Assembly: GCF_000147335.1 (NCBI RefSeq)
Contig: NC_014501.1
Span: 2,540,300-2,604,299 of the forward strand
Source of the DNA: Gloeothece verrucosa PCC 7822
GTDB lineage: Bacteria > Cyanobacteriota > Cyanobacteriia > Cyanobacteriales > Microcystaceae
Direction of reading: 5' to 3'
DNA: 64,000 bases
Shown: in pieces, positions 34,532 to 44,101 of the stretch
Numbering within the stretch: the first letter of the stretch is position 1
Layout: every line of letters starts with the position of its first letter
Translations under genes and position numbers: made by a program
Notes under the pieces: model-generated
What the model saw: only the letters and a program-made list of their open reading frames with translations
Databases searched by the model: none
What the model was told of the DNA's origin: nothing

Positions 34532-35323
34532 CTAAATTTTTTTCCAATAGAAAGTTACGGCAAAAGCGATCACGAAAGGACAGAACATCAATAAACTCCA
34601 CTTGAAAATTGGAAAAAATAAAACTAGCCAATTTGAAGAAAAATAATTAAGAGATACTGATGATATGGCTCCCACAGCATCAATATCTGCGCCTCCCCAT
34701 CCGATCCATTGTCTTTCATTCCAAATGCCACTATGCTGTCCTTGGAAAGGATCATCGGTTAAGCGGACATAAGCAAAAAAATCATCAGATTTCCAGCCAA
34801 ACTGATCTATATCTAGTCCGGATTCTTCTTGATTAGTTTTTCCGACAAAATACCAATTAACTCCATCTTTACTAATTTCGACCATAACCGTTTCCGTTGT
34901 TTCTCCAGCTTCAAAAATCCATAAATCGAACTTATTATCACCACTAGCCGTTAGTAAATTATCTTTAAACTGTAAGGTAATACTCCCGCCAATTCCCAAA
35001 GAGACATCATTCCGTTTATTTAAAGGCAAAAAAGGATGTTTATCATCAGTAGAATTAGGAATTTTTAGAGCCGTTTTAGGATTATTAAAAGGTGCGGCTA
35101 CATTAGGTAAGCCCTCTTGGTTAAAATAAATTATGGGTTGGTAAGTAACCACTTCATCAGCAAAAGAGATAACCCCACTAGGGAACTTAATCCCATAAAA
35201 AACGGTGGTAATTTCCGCAATAGCGTTTTGAATTAAAATTACCGGCAAAATCAATAAAACAATAATAATAATTAAAATAGCTATTTGTTTTAAATCGGCT
35301 ATTTTTACGCTCTTAAGTGCCAT
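34532..35323 (-). CDS. Membrane protein with discoidin-like exported domain, coupled to a histidine kinase
   Basis: 263 residues from the ATG at 35323. A membrane segment lies near the N-terminus (QIAILIIIIVLLILPVILI) and another at the C-terminus (WLVLFFPIFKWSLLMFCPFVIAFAVTFYW). Between them is an exported beta-rich domain: LWIFEAGETTETVMVEISKDGVNWYFVGKTNQEESGLDIDQFGWKSDDFFAYVRLTDDP...WIGWGGADIDAVGAISS, a pattern typical of cyanobacterial surface proteins. The start codon lies inside the kinase gene (ATGGCACTTAA, 11-base overlap), so the two are translationally coupled. This suggests an accessory sensor for the kinase. The family has no name I know. Confidence 0.75.
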   Translation of the reverse strand: MALKSVKIADLKQIAILIIIIVLLILPVILIQNAIAEITTVFYGIKFPSGVISFADEVVTYQPIIYFNQEGLPNVAAPFNNPKTALKIPNSTDDKHPFLPLNKRNDVSLGIGGSITLQFKDNLLTASGDNKFDLWIFEAGETTETVMVEISKDGVNWYFVGKTNQEESGLDIDQFGWKSDDFFAYVRLTDDPFQGQHSGIWNERQWIGWGGADIDAVGAISSVSLNYFSSNWLVLFFPIFKWSLLMFCPFVIAFAVTFYWKKI

Positions 35324-36584
35324 AGTAAATCGGTAATTGAACTTTAAAACAACTTCCCACACCCACCTCGCTACTGACAGTAATTTTTCCTCCATGACGT
35401 TGTGCAATTGCCGCCACTATAGAAAGCCCTAATCCGCTTCCTCCTTCTCGACGGGTACGAGCTTTATCGGCTCTCCAAAAGCGATTGAATATAAACGGCA
35501 ATTCCTCTGGAGCAATGCCAATCCCTGTATCTTGAACGCTAACATAGCAAAGGCGATTTTGTTTAGTTAAAGAAAGAGTCACTTGACCTTTTGGCGGCGT
35601 ATATTGAATGGCATTTTGTAATAGATTAGAAAATAAACGACTCAGTTGACTTGGATCGCCCATGACAGATACAGTGGTTAAAGCTTCATAGTTAAGTTTA
35701 ACTTCTTTATCTTCAGCCAATGGCTCTAATAAATCAATTAAGTTTTCTAAAATTTGATTAAGAGAAATCGATTGCCAGGGATTCTCAACAAGGGCAATTT
35801 CCCCATCTGTTCGCGCTAAAAAGAGCAAATCTTGGGTTAAGCGAGTCATGTGTTCTGTGGCCTTGGCAATAGCGGCTAATTTTTTAACATCTTTAGGATG
35901 TATGCGCTCAGGATGGTTGAGCATGACTTCGATGGAGGTAGAAATAGCTGTTAAAGGATTTCTTAATTCATGAGAAGCATCGGCTGTAAACTGTTTGAGG
36001 TTTTGATAAGTTTCCTCTACGGGTGTTGTGGCTTTTTTTGTCAGCCAAAATCCTCCCACCCCACTTAAAATTAAGCTGAATAATATGCCAGTGGTTAATT
36101 GGGATAGCAGTTGATTTTGAACGGTTGTAATATTCTCTGTGGTTTGTGACACACGAATATAACCATCTGGAGTTGATGGGTCGGAAATTTTTTCATGATT
36201 AAAGACCGCAAGAGTGTAAAATCTAATGGGCAAAGATTTGCGGTCAAGATTAATCACCTTTAATCTGTGTTCAGTTTGAGGAGGAAAAGAGAGCGTAAAC
36301 CCTCCTTTACTGGCAATCATTTGTTTGTCTTCGTCAAACCATTCTATACTTTGTTCTTCTGAAAGTTCATATTTTTTCAAATAATCATTGCCTTTGGTTT
36401 CTACTTCAGAAAAATCGGCTGCCGCCGTTTGGGCAATTAATTTTAATTTGTCATCGAGTTGTTGAGATTGTTGGAAAAGACCATAGGTAAAACGAATGGA
36501 TACCCATAAACTAAAAAAACTTAAAATTGCTGCCATTACCGAGAGGTAAGAAGCAAGAAGACGAAAGCGCAAACCTTGAAACAT
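35313..36584 (-). CDS. Two-component sensor histidine kinase
   Basis: A 423-residue kinase. It has two membrane helices (about 9-30 and 168-186) enclosing a periplasmic sensory region, then a HisKA domain with the phospho-accepting His in DASHELRNPLTAIST and a HATPase domain (LSRLFSNLLQNAIQYTP; DTGIGIAPEELPFIFNRFWRADKARTRREGGSGLGLSIVAAIAQRHGG; GVGSCFKVQLP). It overlaps the next gene by 11 bases and follows the response regulator by 29. This organisation and length resemble RppB/NrsS-type kinases of cyanobacteria, but I cannot assign the signal. All catalytic boxes are intact. Confidence 0.94.
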   Translation of the reverse strand: MFQGLRFRLLASYLSVMAAILSFFSLWVSIRFTYGLFQQSQQLDDKLKLIAQTAAADFSEVETKGNDYLKKYELSEEQSIEWFDEDKQMIASKGGFTLSFPPQTEHRLKVINLDRKSLPIRFYTLAVFNHEKISDPSTPDGYIRVSQTTENITTVQNQLLSQLTTGILFSLILSGVGGFWLTKKATTPVEETYQNLKQFTADASHELRNPLTAISTSIEVMLNHPERIHPKDVKKLAAIAKATEHMTRLTQDLLFLARTDGEIALVENPWQSISLNQILENLIDLLEPLAEDKEVKLNYEALTTVSVMGDPSQLSRLFSNLLQNAIQYTPPKGQVTLSLTKQNRLCYVSVQDTGIGIAPEELPFIFNRFWRADKARTRREGGSGLGLSIVAAIAQRHGGKITVSSEVGVGSCFKVQLPIYYGT

Positions 36585-36613
36585 TGCACTACATTACATT
36601 GAGATTAATTGTT

Positions 36614-37294
36614 TTATTCGGGCTTTTCTTTTAAGCGATAGCCCAATCCATAGACGGTTTCAATAACATCTGAAGGTGCCCCACATGCCTCTAATTTCTG
36701 CCGTAAACTTCTGATATGAGCCTTGACGGTTGCTTCTTCTGGAAGACGCTCAAATGGCCAAAGATGCTCTAAAAGTTGAGAGCGGCTAAATACCCGACGC
36801 TCATGACGTAAAAAAAATTCTAACAATTTGTACTCCTTTGGACTAAGAGGTATTTCTTCATGTTGATAGTAAACTCGACAACTACTCGGATCTAAACGTA
36901 TATTTCCCCACTCTAACACTGGCGGTAAGCTAGGATTCCCTCGACGCATTAGAGCGCGAACCCTAGCGGATAACTCTTGTAGCGCAAAAGGCTTCACTAA
37001 ATAATCATCAGCACCTGCATCTAGCCCTAAAACGCGATCAGTGACAGTATCTCGAGCCGTAATCATCAGAATAGGTGTTTGGCAACCCCGAGAACGAAAT
37101 TTTCGACACAAACTAATTCCGTCTATTTTCGGTAACATGACATCGAGTAAAATGAGGTCATATTCAAAAACATCCACTAATTCCCAGGCTTCTTGACCAT
37201 CATAAGCCACTTCTACTAAATAATGTTGATCGCTGAGGTCTTCCTCAATGGCTTCAGCAATACTGACATCGTCTTCTACCAATAAAATCTTCAT
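36614..37294 (-). CDS. OmpR/PhoB-type response regulator
   Basis: A 226-residue two-domain regulator. The receiver domain has the acidic pair in LVEDD, the phosphorylated Asp in LILLDVMLPKIDG, Thr in MITARD and Lys in LVKPF. The C-terminal winged helix is PLSPKEYKLLEFFLRHERRVFSRSQLLEHLWPFERLPEEATVKAHIRSLRQKLEACGAPSDVIETVYGLGYRL. It resembles RppA (NrsR-like) of cyanobacteria. It starts 28 bases beyond the HlyD-like gene and is followed by its cognate kinase, so regulation of that gene cluster by the pair is plausible. Confidence 0.96.
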   Translation of the reverse strand: MKILLVEDDVSIAEAIEEDLSDQHYLVEVAYDGQEAWELVDVFEYDLILLDVMLPKIDGISLCRKFRSRGCQTPILMITARDTVTDRVLGLDAGADDYLVKPFALQELSARVRALMRRGNPSLPPVLEWGNIRLDPSSCRVYYQHEEIPLSPKEYKLLEFFLRHERRVFSRSQLLEHLWPFERLPEEATVKAHIRSLRQKLEACGAPSDVIETVYGLGYRLKEKPE

Positions 37295-37321
37295 ATTCTT
37301 TCCTTTGTTAATTTAAGCAAT

Positions 37322-38470
37322 TTACCATAATACATTTCTATATAACACTTCTAATAGACTCTTCTTTTGAGGGGATGGAAGCTCAACTTTCACTGGAATA
37401 CCGGGTTTTAAGAAAATTTCTTGCTCTTTAGTCGTCATTTCCTCAGTTTCTAGGCTAATTTGTACCGGCAAGTGATAAAAAGGATAAGCGTCATTAGGCG
37501 GTAAGATATCAGAACCTATTAAAATGATTTGTCCAGTTAGGAGGAAATTATTGTTTTGCTCTGAGTTATTCACCATTACTTTTAGTTTCATATTCTTGTG
37601 AATTAATTTTTGGTCCTGATAAGCGATAAAAAGATAGGCTATCAATTTTTTATCGGGCAGAATTTCTAATCTTTTGTTTTGAATATTAATCTCTTTGACT
37701 TGTCCCGATATGGGAGAATTTAAAAAAATATTTTTTTTGAATTTTTGATATTTTTCTTTTTTCTTTTCAATCTGATTAATGAAATTCTCGTTTTCGCTAA
37801 TAATGACCTTGATTCTTGTTTGTAGTTCTGAGAGTTTTTCTTCGATACTGATCAGATATTTTTGCTGATAAATAATAGCCTTTTGTTGGCTTTTGATTTC
37901 ATCCGCTATGTCGCTTTCATGATCTTCTCCTTGTCTTATTTTTAGCAGCAATTTAGCTTTATCTTCAAAGATTTTTTTTTGTATTGTTTGATTTTCTTTT
38001 AATAAACTAATTATATTTTTGACCAAAATAATTTTTTGTGGAGAAAGATTTATATCATCAAAATCCCCCTCAATTTGATCATTGTTAATCCAACTATTGC
38101 TCACATCTTGTAAAAATTTATTTTCTTTTTTTAAACTTTTTTCTAGATCGTCTAGTTTTTTCAATTTAGGAAAACTATTGGCAACATCAAAACTTAACAG
38201 TTCTTGTCCTTGCTGCACTTGTTCTCCCGGCTGCACGTAAATTTCTTCAATAACACTATCTTGCGGTAATTCTATTCTCTCGACAGTCTCTATTGGCTGA
38301 AGTTCACCAAGCAAAAAAACCACCGGCTCGACTTTAACAAAAATTAACCAACTTATTGCCAAGCCTATGACCGCTAAAATCAAGCATAAAATTGCTCGTT
38401 GCTTAAAAAGTATGCGCTTTTTAAGCAATTGTCGTTTAATAGTTTGGTTTGACCATGACAATTTGCTCAT
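37322..38470 (-). CDS. HlyD-like membrane fusion protein
   Basis: A 382-residue periplasmic adaptor. One membrane helix (about 26-47, RAILCLILAVIGLAISWLIFV) is followed by a biotinyl-lipoyl half-domain (PQDSVIEEIYVQPGEQVQQGQELLSFD), a long coiled coil (about 85-235; LKKENKFLQDVSN, LKENQTIQKKIFEDKAKLL) and the second half (NIFLNSPISGQVKEINIQ). Such adaptors link an inner-membrane ABC transporter to an outer-membrane channel in type I secretion. Neither partner is encoded nearby; the neighbours are a two-component system and an unknown membrane gene. The protein is shorter than classical HlyD at about 470. Confidence 0.85.
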   Translation of the reverse strand: MSKLSWSNQTIKRQLLKKRILFKQRAILCLILAVIGLAISWLIFVKVEPVVFLLGELQPIETVERIELPQDSVIEEIYVQPGEQVQQGQELLSFDVANSFPKLKKLDDLEKSLKKENKFLQDVSNSWINNDQIEGDFDDINLSPQKIILVKNIISLLKENQTIQKKIFEDKAKLLLKIRQGEDHESDIADEIKSQQKAIIYQQKYLISIEEKLSELQTRIKVIISENENFINQIEKKKEKYQKFKKNIFLNSPISGQVKEINIQNKRLEILPDKKLIAYLFIAYQDQKLIHKNMKLKVMVNNSEQNNNFLLTGQIILIGSDILPPNDAYPFYHLPVQISLETEEMTTKEQEIFLKPGIPVKVELPSPQKKSLLEVLYRNVLW

Positions 38471-38499
38471 TTAGAGTTAATTTTTTAATGACAAAGACG

Positions 38500-39546
38500 C
38501 TATTCTTGCTTTGCCAATGCCGGACGCTTTTCTTCCCATTTCATGAGTCGATTGACTGGGCGGTCTTCTCCCCACTTCATCAGTTGATTCATCACAGATG
38601 GTGGAACTTTGGCTTTACGAATAGCTTCTTCTTTAGTTTCTCCTTTACGGAGAAGGGCAATAGCGGTCTGTACTTGATTATACATTCTAGTGTTAGGATT
38701 GATATGTCCTGCGTCAGCAGCAATGGCTAATCCATAAGCGACATTGTTGGCATAGTAGACAGCAATATCTATTTTGTTATCTAATTTGAGAGGAGCATCG
38801 GATGTCTTGCTCACTGCTTTGATATTAGCTGATGGTGATGCACTCGTTAAAATTTCTTCAGGATCGTTATCGGGAGCTATGGCCACTTGCTCGCCATTGG
38901 ATTCGTTGGCCTCTATAGTCTTCTCTTCGTTGTGAGGGTTTTCCTGAGAGCTTATATTAGAGGGTTTTGAAGACTCCTGAACCCATAAGCTTCCTGACTC
39001 AGAAGAAGCGATCGCGACTTTTTTTGTGGGTTGGCTTGGTTGAACCGAATGATTTGATTGAGGCTCAGTAATAGGGGAATCAGTGGTGGATTTAACCGGT
39101 TTAACAGTTATTGGCTTTTTTTCTTGGGCAGGAACCACCTCAGTGTTCCCTGTGTTCTCTTTTCTGGGGGCGATCCTTTGTTGCTGACTCAGTAATTGAC
39201 CTATCTCAGAGGAAACTAAGGCTGTTAACTCGGCTTTTGTGGAACTATTAGCCTGCATTAATAACTTATTTTGATTTTTATATTCTTGTAATTCGGCTTT
39301 CAGCCCTTGGAGTTGTTGTTGATAACTCTCGGTTTTTTGTTTATTTTGCTGAGTTTTTGCTGAGTATTCCCCTTTATTTTCTTTTTCTTTCGGCGGACTC
39401 GTTAGTACCGGCTCAACAGATTCCTGCGTGAGGGCACTCATCTGAGCCTGTTGTTCGCGCATAATGATCACGAATACTATCGATAAAATGGCAACAACAA
39501 CATTTATCTGTATCAGTGTGGGAATTATAAAACGTAATTTATTCAT
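38500..39546 (-). CDS. Membrane-anchored protein with coiled coil and MKWEEKRP repeat
   Basis: A 348-residue protein with one N-terminal membrane segment (LIQINVVVAILSIVFVIIM), a Gln/Lys-rich coiled coil (about 70-110), a low-complexity Ser/Pro linker and a C-terminal domain of about 90 residues (LDNKIDIAVYYANNVAYGLAIAADAGHINPNTRMYNQVQTAIALLRKGETKEEAIRKAKVPPSVMNQLMKWGEDRP). The last residues duplicate the motif (MKWGEDRPVNRLMKWEEKRP). I do not recognise the family. It lies 29 bases upstream of the HlyD-like gene in the same direction and likely heads the operon. Confidence 0.7.
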   Translation of the reverse strand: MNKLRFIIPTLIQINVVVAILSIVFVIIMREQQAQMSALTQESVEPVLTSPPKEKENKGEYSAKTQQNKQKTESYQQQLQGLKAELQEYKNQNKLLMQANSSTKAELTALVSSEIGQLLSQQQRIAPRKENTGNTEVVPAQEKKPITVKPVKSTTDSPITEPQSNHSVQPSQPTKKVAIASSESGSLWVQESSKPSNISSQENPHNEEKTIEANESNGEQVAIAPDNDPEEILTSASPSANIKAVSKTSDAPLKLDNKIDIAVYYANNVAYGLAIAADAGHINPNTRMYNQVQTAIALLRKGETKEEAIRKAKVPPSVMNQLMKWGEDRPVNRLMKWEEKRPALAKQE

Positions 39547-40137
39547 TGTTCGTGTAATCTGGCTTTGGTGGTGAATTGGGTGTAACTTAACAATAAATTT
39601 ACAGCAATCTTATCAGCTACTCAGAAAATTTTAATTTTACTTAGACCGTATAATCTATCTTTGGATAGATGGCAAGTCTAGATTTCAGATGTAGCAAGTA
39701 CAGGAGTGTTTGTAAAAAATTTTTAAAAAAGGGCAATTTTTTCATATTTCTTAAGAATTTGACGACTACAGCAGCTTGTTTAGCTTAACTTTACACAATC
39801 TTCATAAAACATAGTACCAGCTACACAGAAAATTGTAAATTTACTTAAGCTAAAATTTCTCTCTTTTGGGAGTTGCCAAATCCAGAGATTTTATCTAGTG
39901 AGCTTTAGAGCAATTTGTAACAAAATGTAAAGGCAAAAGCGGATGAGCTTATCTTTGTTTAACAACTGAGCATGGGCTGATGGGTAAATTGGCTTACCCT
40001 TTCTCAAAGATTTTACCAGCAAAAAACCCACGCAAAAGATTATGTATGATATAACTACTGACCTATCCGTGAGACTTAGTATCAAAAAGCGAGGGGGGGC
40101 GAAGGTCTTAGTAGGAGCCGCAATTAAAAGGTTAAGC
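39547..40137. other. Intergenic region with an imperfect direct repeat
   Basis: No gene. Two segments of about 80 to 90 bases are related: 39599-39690 and 39792-39891. Each begins near CAGCTAC(T/A)CAGAAAATT and continues with TTTACTTA. The first also holds the hairpin ATCTATC-TTTG-GATAGAT. The copies lie upstream of the minus-strand operon starting at 39546 and may duplicate a regulatory segment. A 64-residue ORF at 39891-40085 is probably not a gene. Confidence 0.7.
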
Positions 40138-40683
40138 TCAACGGACTGAGATGGGGAATTTGTGCCCTACGCGGGAGTTGACAATTAAAAAAGCCCCCGT
40201 ACAAGTGGTTAAAACAATTAAAAAAATTCCCAGTGCCAAGACCCAACCGTTAATCGTCTTCTCCCCTTCCATCTGGGTCAGCGATCTTTGAGCATGAGGA
40301 GGAATATCAATTTGAGTGAGATTTCGAGAAGATAAGGGGAATATTTCAGTTGATTTAAGCTTTTTTGTTGAAGATTTTAAGTTTTTTTGTCTTAAATCTA
40401 TCTCAGAAGAGACTCTTTTTGGTGAGTCGGCCTGCTCGACAACTTGATTGAGTTGTTCTGTTGCCCTGGTAATGGCGGCAATCTGTTGTCGTAATTGCTG
40501 ATTTTCTTGAACCAGGTTTTGATTTTGAAATTCTAGCCTTTTGATTTTTTGCTGAGTTCCCTTTAACTCTTGTGCGAGTTCGCGGTAAACCGATAGAGGA
40601 ACAGAAGCCCGATAGGAACTTTTGGAGGGAAAAGGCTCAGTGCTTGAGAGAAAAACCGCTTCATTAAGGCTATTAGTGGTCAT
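40138..40683 (-). CDS. Hypothetical membrane protein with coiled coil
   Basis: A 181-residue protein. A helical coiled coil spans about residues 30-80 (VYRELAQELKGTQQKIKRLEFQNQNLVQENQQLRQQIAAITRATEQLNQVVEQA). Near the C-terminus is one membrane segment (WVLALGIFLIVLTTCTGAFLIV). It overlaps the thiD stop by four bases (ATGA-type), so thiD and this gene are translationally coupled on the minus strand. The family is unknown to me; heptad-rich proteins with C-terminal anchors often scaffold at membranes. Confidence 0.75.
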   Translation of the reverse strand: MTTNSLNEAVFLSSTEPFPSKSSYRASVPLSVYRELAQELKGTQQKIKRLEFQNQNLVQENQQLRQQIAAITRATEQLNQVVEQADSPKRVSSEIDLRQKNLKSSTKKLKSTEIFPLSSRNLTQIDIPPHAQRSLTQMEGEKTINGWVLALGIFLIVLTTCTGAFLIVNSRVGHKFPISVR

Positions 40684-41498
40684 TGATGAAAATTGTCGTG
40701 TAATTGTAACGGGAAAAAGTGAGCTACAGGCCCGCTTCCATTGCCGATGTTTAAAGCCGATTTAAGAGCAGTGGTAACATAGGTTTTAGCCGCTTTAACT
40801 GCGCTCAATAAATCCAGTCCTTTAGCTAAATTAGCCGCGATCCCCGCTGACAAGGTACACCCCGTCCCATGAGTATTATGAGTATCGACGTATTCGCCTC
40901 TCAAAAGTTCCCAATTTTTTCCATCAAACCAAACATCTACTCCTCGGTTATCTCCGCTCATCCCTCCGCCTTTGAGTAAGACCACTTTTGCCCCTTGCGA
41001 ATGAATTATTTTCGCCGCTTGCTGCATCTGCTCTAGGCTATTGATTTCCCTCCCGCTCAACAATTGGGCTTCAAAGCGGTTAGGCGTGACAATTCGCGCT
41101 CTAGGAATCAGGTCATCTCTTAGAGCCGTGATCGCCGCCTCGTCAATTAGCTGTACTCCGCTTCGAGATACCATGACGGGATCAACCACAAGCTCTGTTA
41201 ATCCCCATTGGTCTACTTGTTGCACCACCGCTTCGATAATTTCCCGGTTGAGCAGCATTCCGGTTTTTACGGAGGACGTGCCTATATCCTCCATCACTGC
41301 CGTTATTTGAGCCATTACCAGTGCAGGACTCATCCCTTGGACTTGCTTAACTCCTAGGGTATTTTGGGCGGTTATACAGGTAATTGCGCTGGTTCCATGC
41401 ACACAGTGAAAAGCGAAGGTTTTTAAATCCGCTTGGATTCCTGCTCCTCCCCCGCTATCTGAACCGGCAATGGTTAAAGCTACAGCAACATTAGTCAT
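40680..41498 (-). CDS. thiD: Hydroxymethylpyrimidine / phosphomethylpyrimidine kinase
   Basis: A 272-residue ribokinase-family enzyme that phosphorylates HMP and HMP-P in thiamine synthesis. Family motifs are the start [68 protein letters not shown] and the anion hole [23 protein letters not shown]. It is downstream of ftsZ by 22 bases on the minus strand, an arrangement seen in some cyanobacteria. The gene ends in a four-base overlap with the next hypothetical gene. Confidence 0.96.
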   Translation of the reverse strand: MTNVAVALTIAGSDSGGGAGIQADLKTFAFHCVHGTSAITCITAQNTLGVKQVQGMSPALVMAQITAVMEDIGTSSVKTGMLLNREIIEAVVQQVDQWGLTELVVDPVMVSRSGVQLIDEAAITALRDDLIPRARIVTPNRFEAQLLSGREINSLEQMQQAAKIIHSQGAKVVLLKGGGMSGDNRGVDVWFDGKNWELLRGEYVDTHNTHGTGCTLSAGIAANLAKGLDLLSAVKAAKTYVTTALKSALNIGNGSGPVAHFFPLQLHDNFHQ

Positions 41499-41519
41499 TA
41501 TTTTTTCCGAGTGGCTAGG

Positions 41520-42776
41520 TTATCGAGGCCGGCGGCGTTGGAGGAAATCGGGAATATCTAATCCTGGCGGTTTATTTGGCGGCGGCGGTTCGGGCTGAGT
41601 TGGGGGTGGCGGGGCAACCGGTTGACGAGGGGCCGCGGTCATTTTCGCTGGGCTATTAGAGAGAGATTCTCCCGTGAAGCCCGTAGCAATGACCGTGATC
41701 AGGATTTCTCCTTGCATTTTTTCGTCAATGACCGCCCCAAAGATAATATTGGCATTGGGATCAACCACTTCATAAATCGTTTCTGCTGCCGTATTGACTT
41801 CATGAAGTGTTAAATCACTGCCGCCGGTAATATTTAATACCACCCCTTTAGCTCCTTCGATCGAGTGTTCTAATAAAGGAGAAGAAATAGCAGCGATCGC
41901 GCCTTCTTTAGCACGGGATTTTCCTGAACCAACGCCAATACCCATTAAAGCCGAGCCGGCATCTGCCATGACAGCCCGTACATCGGCAAAATCCACATTG
42001 ACTAAACCGGGGATCGTAATAATATCTGAGATCCCTTGTACCCCTTGCCGCAGTATATCGTCGGCCGCCCGAAAAGCATCCTGTAAGGGAGTATCTTGAG
42101 GAATGACCGCTAATAGTTGATTATTGGGGATCACAATTAAGGTATCCACTCGACTTTGAAGACCACTGATTCCGTCTTCGGCTTGATTAGTTCGACGACG
42201 ACCTTCAAAGGTAAAAGGACGAGTGACAACACCTACTGTTAGACAACCCATTTCCTTAGCCACCTCTGCCACAATCGGAGCAGCACCCGTTCCTGTACCA
42301 CCTCCCATCCCAGCAGTGATAAAAACTAAATCTGTATTTTCCAGGGCATGAGCAATTTCATCCCGAGATTCTTCGGCGGCTTTTTGTCCAATAGCGGGAT
42401 TGCCTCCGGCTCCTAAACCTCGGGTAATTTTTTGTCCGATTTGTAATCGTTGAGGTGCGGCGGAATGAGCTAAAGCTTGAGCATCTGTATTAATCGACCA
42501 AAACTCTACTCCGACAATGCCACTGGCAATCATGCGGTTGACAGCATTACAGCCACCCCCGCCAACCCCGATAACTTTGATCTGGGCAACGTTACTGTGC
42601 ACGATTGTGTTACTCCTGGCTCTGTCCCTAGGATTGACCTGGGGTTCGTTACTTCGATGAAAAGGGATTCCAGCACTGTTGAGGGCGTGATAACTGTCCT
42701 CAATCGCTGAGGGGTCAGCGTATTCTGTGCTATTTAAGCTTGGATAGCTAAGTCTGATTTCATCATTATGTGTCAT
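41520..42776 (-). CDS. ftsZ: Cell division tubulin FtsZ
   Basis: A 418-residue GTPase that polymerises into the division ring. The GTP-binding region has [17 protein letters not shown] near residue 70 and the tubulin signature [10 protein letters not shown], followed by [12 protein letters not shown] and [35 protein letters not shown]. The unstructured N-terminal 60 residues are typical of cyanobacteria. The C-terminal tail, [13 protein letters not shown], is the conserved partner-binding peptide. An ftsQ-like gene lies 207 bases upstream. The pair shares direction. SepF, another division protein, is encoded at 59355. Confidence 0.97.
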   Translation of the reverse strand: MTHNDEIRLSYPSLNSTEYADPSAIEDSYHALNSAGIPFHRSNEPQVNPRDRARSNTIVHSNVAQIKVIGVGGGGCNAVNRMIASGIVGVEFWSINTDAQALAHSAAPQRLQIGQKITRGLGAGGNPAIGQKAAEESRDEIAHALENTDLVFITAGMGGGTGTGAAPIVAEVAKEMGCLTVGVVTRPFTFEGRRRTNQAEDGISGLQSRVDTLIVIPNNQLLAVIPQDTPLQDAFRAADDILRQGVQGISDIITIPGLVNVDFADVRAVMADAGSALMGIGVGSGKSRAKEGAIAAISSPLLEHSIEGAKGVVLNITGGSDLTLHEVNTAAETIYEVVDPNANIIFGAVIDEKMQGEILITVIATGFTGESLSNSPAKMTAAPRQPVAPPPPTQPEPPPPNKPPGLDIPDFLQRRRPR

Positions 42777-42983
42777 TGTAACTGGGATAGGTTATTACTC
42801 TATTTTATTTTGTATCTATTTGCCGGTTAGGAGTTTATTTAATCTAGACTATAATTATTATGTCTGTCTGAGCATCAATTTTATACATCTGTTTGTAGAC
42901 GATAAGAGATTTCAATTGTACTAACTTTTTTCCATCTAGGATACTAAAATTTTAGTTCTGCCGATTAAAATTCACGGGATTGC

Positions 42984-43808
42984 TTAGTCGTTTGTTGCCT
43001 CTGAAGGTTTAGAAGCTTCGACCGGTTGCGGTTTGAGTTTCACCGAAGGGGCCTGTGGGTTGGTTAAGTCAATATACACAATTCTGTTGACGGGCACCCG
43101 AGATGATAATTTTCTCATCTTGGCCAATACTTTGAGTTTTTCGGAAAACTGTGGCGTATAAGGGCCACAATAAACTATCCCTAATTCACTTTTCAGTACA
43201 ATGTTACTGGGATTGCGCCAATCCACCTCAAAAATTTTGATCGCAGAAGACTCGATTAAAGGATAAAGTTCTTTCCAGTCAAACTGATATTGGCTTTCAA
43301 AGCCTGTAATTTTCAGCCGAAGTTGTTTGAGTGCTAAAGATTGTTGAGAGTAAAAGCTTTTAGGAATAAAAATACCTTCAGGATCTACGAAACCCATCCC
43401 TTGACTTGAAGAAGCAATGGCGACGGGACGACGTTCTTTAATTTGCACGGTTAATAAGGGAGGAAAAATTTGACGAGTAATTGAAAGGTCACCCACAGGG
43501 GGTAATTTTTCTAACTTGGCTTTTAACGAATGAGTTTTCAGTTGCCAGAGAGATTGAGGATATGATATGGACAATAGACTGCGAATTTTCTCTTTTGACA
43601 TTAATTGATTGCCTTCTATCTCCACTTGTTCAGGGGCAGTAATTTCCCAAGAGGGGGTAGCCATTAACCAACATAAACTCCCCGCTAAACCACTGATGAA
43701 GAAAAAACGCCAGAGTCTTTGAAAAGCTTGCCAACGTCGTTGTTGTAAAAGTTCGTGTCTTCGATTTTTTAGGGTGGAAGGAGAAAGAGACTCAGATGCG
43801 ATCGCCAT
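42984..43808 (-). CDS. ftsQ: FtsQ-like cell division protein (POTRA domain)
   Basis: A 274-residue bitopic protein. One membrane segment (FFISGLAGSLCWLMA) is followed by the POTRA-like start WEITAPEQVEIEGNQLMSKEKIRSLLSISYPQSLWQLKTHSLKAKLEKLPPVGDLSITRQIFPPLLTVQIKERRPVAI, the FtsQ/DivIB pattern. It sits upstream of ftsZ in the same orientation. The C-terminal part is divergent, as is usual in cyanobacteria. Its role would be linking early and late divisome proteins. Confidence 0.87.
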   Translation of the reverse strand: MAIASESLSPSTLKNRRHELLQQRRWQAFQRLWRFFFISGLAGSLCWLMATPSWEITAPEQVEIEGNQLMSKEKIRSLLSISYPQSLWQLKTHSLKAKLEKLPPVGDLSITRQIFPPLLTVQIKERRPVAIASSSQGMGFVDPEGIFIPKSFYSQQSLALKQLRLKITGFESQYQFDWKELYPLIESSAIKIFEVDWRNPSNIVLKSELGIVYCGPYTPQFSEKLKVLAKMRKLSSRVPVNRIVYIDLTNPQAPSVKLKPQPVEASKPSEATND

Positions 43809-44101
43809 AGCTTACCTCAAGATTTACGCTAATCATTAATCTTTAATAAGAGATTAAAACAAATCTTCAAAAAAATTCCTAATTTTAGATACTTTCAGCC
43901 AAGGAAATTTTGAACCTGCACGGGTTAAGGGGAATTGATGCTATAACTGTAATAAGACTCCAATAAACATTAAAGGCTAATCTTAAAAGCGTGACTTTAG
44001 TGCAGTATCATACTTGATTAACTCCCCCAGAACAAGTTCCTGTGCTAAAGTGAACCTTAAGAGAAGTTGAAAACAATTGTTCCACCAGCAACAATCAGCT
44101 T

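Noticed and set aside
39891..40085. 64-residue minus-strand ORF in the spacer upstream of the HlyD operon.
   Set aside because: No Shine-Dalgarno, no recognisable family, and it partly covers the duplicated non-coding segment.
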